From contig CAIJFC010000304.1 in assembly GCA_903819815.1 (NCBI GenBank), forward strand, positions 1-27,443: a DNA stretch of 27,443 nucleotides, in the 5' to 3' direction. How positions within the stretch are numbered: position 1 is the first letter of the stretch; every line of letters begins with the position of its first letter. Below the pieces are notes generated by a model, which was given only the letters and a program-made list of their open reading frames with translations, was not told the origin of the DNA and searched no databases. Position numbers and translations under genes: made by a program. Positions 24,402 to 27,443 of the stretch are shown here, one piece after another. Source of the stretch: an uncultured Bacteroidota bacterium. Lineage in GTDB: Bacteria > Bacteroidota > Bacteroidia > Flavobacteriales > Flavobacteriaceae.

Positions 24402-24462
24402 AGCGCTTATTGTTTCGCTAAACTTTAATTTGCATAAGAATAGCTAACTTTGTTTGCGAGGG

Positions 24463-24492
24463 CAAATATACAACCTATTTCGACTCTAGCAA
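24463..24492 (-). promoter_or_regulatory. Promoter of tRNA-Asp (-7 TATATTTG, -33 TTG)
   Basis: An exact -7 box (24463-24470) is preceded by TTG (24490-24492) with a 19-base gap on the minus strand. The tRNA would begin about 55 bases after transcription starts. Confidence 0.7.
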
Positions 24493-24530
24493 GTGTTTTT
24501 TGAGAAAAATTTTATTATTCAGGATCAATA

Positions 24531-25457
24531 TTAACCAAAAGATTGTTTTTCAACTAGGTAGGTGGTTAGTATTTTCTCGAAATTGGCTCCAACAGAAACG
24601 GGTACATACTTAATTTTATTCTGGGCGCAGGTGATTGCTACCTTTTTGAAGTAATTGGAAACCTGATTTTCGTAGGCTTCCTTTATATTATCTGCAAAAA
24701 TATTAATTTCTTCGCCTGATTCTAGGTCAATGAATTTTCTTGGTGCGGCATCAAAATCAAAATTTAATTCGGTTTTTTCATCAATTACATGAAACAAAAC
24801 GATTTTGTGTTTGTTGTGTTTCAAATGTTGTAATGCCGTGAATAATGCTTCCTCATTTCCTGTTTGAAACATATCGGTAAACAAAATAATCATGGATCGG
24901 CGGTGAATTTTTTCGGCAATTTGATGTAAAAAGGAAATGGTATCGGTACTTTTTGGGGTTTTGCTGTTTTCCAATAATGATTCTAATTTATTTAAAATCA
25001 TTCGGTGGTGGCGATCGCTTCCTTTTTCGGGAGCATAATATTCATACGTATCAGAATAAACGCTTAGCCCAACTGCATCGCGCTGCTTCTTCAATAAATT
25101 CATTAATACAGCCGAAGCTAAAACAGAAAATCCTATTTTACTTTCATAAAATAACTGATTGTCTTTTAACTTTGGATAATGCATAGATGTGGAATTATCG
25201 ATGATTAAGTGGCATCGCAAATTGGTTTCTTCCTCGTACCTCTTCGTATAAAGCCGGTCGGTTTTTGCGAATAATTTCCAATCAATGTGCTTTGTACTTT
25301 CCCCAGGATTGTAAACTTTATGTTCCGCAAACTCGGCAGAAAATCCATGAAAAGGACTTTTATGCATTCCTGAAATAAACCCTTCAACGACTTGATTGGC
25401 TAATAATTCAAGGTGCTGAAAGCTAGAAATTTTCTCTATTTGGGATTCAATTTTCAT
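24531..25457 (-). CDS. DUF58 domain protein with von Willebrand A-type metal site
   Basis: The 308-residue protein contains the DUF58 core (VYNPGESTKHIDWKLFAKT, then LYTKRYEEE) followed by a VWA-like fold with the metal motif DNSTS (87-91). DUF58 proteins usually act with a MoxR-type AAA ATPase in Bat or chaperone-like systems; no MoxR gene is in the window. There is no membrane segment, so it is probably cytoplasmic. It lies downstream of thioredoxin but beyond that gene's terminator, so it is probably transcribed separately. A TACATTTG box ends only four bases before its ATG. Confidence 0.87.
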   Translation of the reverse strand: MKIESQIEKISSFQHLELLANQVVEGFISGMHKSPFHGFSAEFAEHKVYNPGESTKHIDWKLFAKTDRLYTKRYEEETNLRCHLIIDNSTSMHYPKLKDNQLFYESKIGFSVLASAVLMNLLKKQRDAVGLSVYSDTYEYYAPEKGSDRHHRMILNKLESLLENSKTPKSTDTISFLHQIAEKIHRRSMIILFTDMFQTGNEEALFTALQHLKHNKHKIVLFHVIDEKTELNFDFDAAPRKFIDLESGEEINIFADNIKEAYENQVSNYFKKVAITCAQNKIKYVPVSVGANFEKILTTYLVEKQSFG

Positions 25458-25461
25458 CCTT

Positions 25462-25469
25462 CAAATGTA
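25462..25469 (-). promoter_or_regulatory. -7 box (TACATTTG) directly before the DUF58 start
   Basis: An exact TAnnTTTG match on the minus strand ends four bases before the ATG, the same spacing as for rsgA. No TTG at the expected -33 position. Confidence 0.4.
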
Positions 25470-25538
25470 TTAAAAGATTATACGATTTAAAAATTAAAAG
25501 ATTGATAATATAGTAACTGAAATAAATTCCGTTTAAAT

Positions 25539-25565
25539 AAAAAAGGTTTGACTTTCGCCAAACCT
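25539..25565 (-). terminator. Terminator downstream of trxA
   Basis: A 7-bp stem (aggtttg / caaacct) with an 8-base loop is followed on the minus strand by a U-run. Confidence 0.85.
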
Positions 25566-25593
25566 AGATTGCTTCATGCCTCGCAATGACAAA
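25566..25593. repeat. GTCATT..GAAG..ATCT repeat, copy 2
   Basis: Read on the minus strand it is tttgtcattgcgaggcatg followed by aagcaatct. It aligns with copy 1 at 12943-12969 and lies between the trxA stop codon and its terminator. Confidence 0.6.
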
Positions 25594-25600
25594 TTATTAT

Positions 25601-25918
25601 TTACAATAAAGTAGTCAAACTGTCGGCATACGTTTGTTTTGGCGCAACACCCACTTGTCTAGCTACTACTTCTCCCTTGTGAAAAACCAAAACGGTAGGT
25701 ATATTTCGTACGCCGTATTTTGCAGCAAATTCTTGGTTTGCATCTACATCTACTTTTCCAACTACTGCTTTACCAGCAAATTCTTCGCTTATTTCGTCAA
25801 TGATTGGTCCAACCATTCTACAAGGTCCACACCATGCTGCCCAAAAATCGACCATTACTGGTTTGTCTGATTTCAAAACTACTTCGTCAAAAGTAGCGTC
25901 TGTTATTGCTAATGCCAT
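25601..25918 (-). CDS. trxA: Thioredoxin
   Basis: The 105-residue protein has the active site WCGPCR (Cys30, Cys33) and the cis-proline segment RNIPTVLVF, standard for a cytoplasmic thioredoxin. It reduces disulfides, for example in ribonucleotide reductase and peroxiredoxins. It has a TAAATTTG -7 box upstream and a terminator after it, so it is probably a single-gene unit despite dnaE lying upstream on the same strand. Confidence 0.97.
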   Translation of the reverse strand: MALAITDATFDEVVLKSDKPVMVDFWAAWCGPCRMVGPIIDEISEEFAGKAVVGKVDVDANQEFAAKYGVRNIPTVLVFHKGEVVARQVGVAPKQTYADSLTTLL

Positions 25919-25948
25919 ATTTTCTATTTTTTAATTAATTTTCTAATG

Positions 25949-25956
25949 CAAATTTA
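25949..25956 (-). promoter_or_regulatory. Candidate trxA promoter (-7 TAAATTTG)
   Basis: An exact TAnnTTTG match on the minus strand lies 30 bases before the ATG. No clear -33 TTG. Confidence 0.5.
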
Positions 25957-26026
25957 ATAATTAAATACCATTTGAACACTATTGTAAAATTACTTTTGAT
26001 TATAAAGGTATTGGTATAATTTATTT

Positions 26027-26096
26027 GAAGCTTTTTCCTGCTGTACGCTATATCCACGCAAAAAAGCGTGGGATGCCGCTTCCATCAGGGCTAGGG
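26027..26096 (-). repeat. GAAGCGGCATCC-type structured element downstream of dnaE
   Basis: On the minus strand it reads ccctagccctgatggaag, cggcatc, a 6-bp stem (ccacgc / gcgtgg, loop tttttt), then atatagcgtacagcaggaa and aaagcttc. The central stem has a bulged extension (atc/gat). The element starts 10 bases after the dnaE stop codon. I recall close relatives in other Flavobacterium genomes with the same flanks and a different central stem, but could not check. Confidence 0.6.
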
Positions 26097-26106
26097 TTTT
26101 GTGGAA

Positions 26107-27443
26107 TTAATTCAATTTGAAGTTCACTTGCATTTTCTCCAATTCCGAAAGCAATTCATTTGAAATTTTAATTTTCAATTTCCGACTTGGCATTTCTAAT
26201 TTTGTGATGACTTTTATCTCCTCCATTTCGGTTACCAATTCAACTTGTGGATTTTCTTCGTCATAAATTACTTCACTTTCCGAATCCTCATCTGTGGCTA
26301 CAATTGGAGGTGTTATTTCAACTTGCTTTTTAATTTTTTCTAATTCCATCACTTCAAAAACCACTGATTTATCTCCTTTATTTTGTTGGAAAACAGTACT
26401 CAATTGATGAACAAATTCCGATTGTAAGTCATTTATATTGATGTGAATCACTAGTTTCTTGGCAAATAATCCAAGTATGTCTTGAAGGATTTTAAAGTCG
26501 ATGAATTGAATTATCGGATCTCTTCTTTTTCCTGTTTCTTTATCGGGCCAACCTTCTTTTACCATTAATTTGATAAAAGTAAAGCTGTTCGGAGTCAAAT
26601 AATGACGGAATTTCATGTACTCTTCTCCAAAAATTCTAAACTCGTGGCTTTCATCATATCCTTCTAAAACAAAAGAACCCCACCCTTTTCCTGATTTATT
26701 AACCAGGTGTTTTACATTGGAAACAATTCCTCCAAAAGATAAATTTTTATTGATTTGGTTATTCAAATCTTTTAACGATTCCAATTTCGAATTGCAAAAG
26801 TATTTCATCTCAAATTTAAAATCATCCAAGGGATGCCCTGAAAGATAAATACCAACCACTTCCTTTTCCTTAGCCAATTTTTCCATGGTGGACCAATCCT
26901 CACAAGGAGGTACCACCGGTTCTGCAATTTGAACTTCACTAGCTTCACCAAACAAACTTACTTGCGATGAATTTTCATTTTCTTGGAATTTCAATCCATA
27001 GCGTATCGCTTTTTCATAAAAAGTAATTCCGTCTCCATCGTCATGGAAATATTGTGCTCTTGAAACCCCTTTAAAGGAATCAAAACCACCGGCTAAAACA
27101 AGATTTTCAAGTGCCTTTTTATTGGCGGCACGCAAGTCAATTCGCTTGGTTAAATCAAATATAGATTTGTATTTACTCTCTTTTCTATTTTCTACAATAG
27201 TTTGTACGGCACCCATTCCAACCCCTTTAACAGCGCCAATTCCGAAACGTACGGCGTAATTTTCATTTACAGTAAATTTATAAAAAGACTCATTTACATC
27301 GGGCCCTAAAACTTGCAATCCCATGCGCTTGCATTCTTCCATAAAAAACGAAACTTGCTTAATATCGCTCATGTTATTCGATAATACAGCAGCCATATAT
27401 TCTGCAGGATAGTTCGCTTTCAAATAGGCCGTTTGATACGCAA
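26107..27443 (-). CDS. dnaE: DNA polymerase III alpha subunit, C-terminal part (cut by window end)
   Basis: The frame is open to the last base of the window and reads AYQTAYLKANYPAEYMAAVL at its visible start, so this is the C-terminal ~445 residues of the replicative polymerase. The end of the fingers domain is followed by helix-hairpin-helix segments (RFGIGAVKGVGMGAVQTIVENR, KALENLVLAGGFDSF) and an OB-fold (LSFGGIVSNVKHLVNKSGKGWGSFVLEGYDESHEFRIF). The tail after about 1,000 full-length residues is acidic. The TTG codon at 27423 is an internal leucine, not a start. Confidence 0.96.
   Translation of the reverse strand, partial: AYQTAYLKANYPAEYMAAVLSNNMSDIKQVSFFMEECKRMGLQVLGPDVNESFYKFTVNENYAVRFGIGAVKGVGMGAVQTIVENRKESKYKSIFDLTKRIDLRAANKKALENLVLAGGFDSFKGVSRAQYFHDDGDGITFYEKAIRYGLKFQENENSSQVSLFGEASEVQIAEPVVPPCEDWSTMEKLAKEKEVVGIYLSGHPLDDFKFEMKYFCNSKLESLKDLNNQINKNLSFGGIVSNVKHLVNKSGKGWGSFVLEGYDESHEFRIFGEEYMKFRHYLTPNSFTFIKLMVKEGWPDKETGKRRDPIIQFIDFKILQDILGLFAKKLVIHININDLQSEFVHQLSTVFQQNKGDKSVVFEVMELEKIKKQVEITPPIVATDEDSESEVIYDEENPQVELVTEMEEIKVITKLEMPSRKLKIKISNELLSELEKMQVNFKLN

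Noticed and set aside
24531..25918. DUF58 gene plus thioredoxin as a novel redox or Bat-type system
   Set aside because: A terminator and repeat separate them and each has its own -7 box, so no functional link is supported.

Overview
This AT-rich window reads as chromosome from a member of the Bacteroidota, most likely Flavobacterium or a close relative. The evidence is a gliding-motility ATPase (GldA), a CotH protein ending in a type IX secretion sorting domain, a methionine synthase split into two genes, a fused DAHP synthase/chorismate mutase, and promoters of the Bacteroidota type (-33 TTG, -7 TAnnTTTG). Almost every gene lies on the minus strand; only the left-edge glycosidase and gldA are on the plus strand.

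Layout. 1-945: C-terminal part of a GH127-type beta-L-arabinofuranosidase, converging on a CotH-family secreted protein (1053-3113). 3268-5091: an Omp85-like outer-membrane barrel. 5309-7741: ammonium transporter amtB followed by a small porin, without the usual PII gene. 8078-9352: kynureninase. 9483-10532: queA. 10867-15191: aroA, a MazG-like pyrophosphohydrolase, dtd, rsgA and DAHP synthase/chorismate mutase, so the first and a late step of the shikimate pathway enclose housekeeping genes. 15377-16276: gldA, divergent. 16279-18118: a DUF2807 lipoprotein and a PagL-like barrel with their own promoter inside the end of metF. 18146-23716: a methionine block, read from the right as SAM-I riboswitch, metH N-terminal part, a small unknown lipoprotein, metH C-terminal part, metF. 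23814-24401: a small GIY-YIG gene between two copies of a repeated hairpin cassette, next to tRNA-Asp. 24531-27443: a DUF58 protein, thioredoxin and the C-terminal part of DnaE.

The genes are mostly housekeeping; the unusual content is in the repeats. Five separate loci carry tandem repeats of exactly 7 bp with different unit sequences, and three of these lie inside coding sequence (two in aroA, one in metH). A C-rich hairpin-type repeat has also been absorbed in frame into metH. Intergenic spaces hold at least five further families: a GAAGCGGCATCC-type structured element after dnaE, a paired GTCATT..GAAG..ATCT repeat, CNAAG-core repeats bounded by GTGAAAT-type inverted ends, a CACGAATT inverted repeat, and the cassette around the GIY-YIG gene. 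These are the best candidates for undescribed biology here. No CRISPR array, insertion sequence, prophage or defence system was seen.
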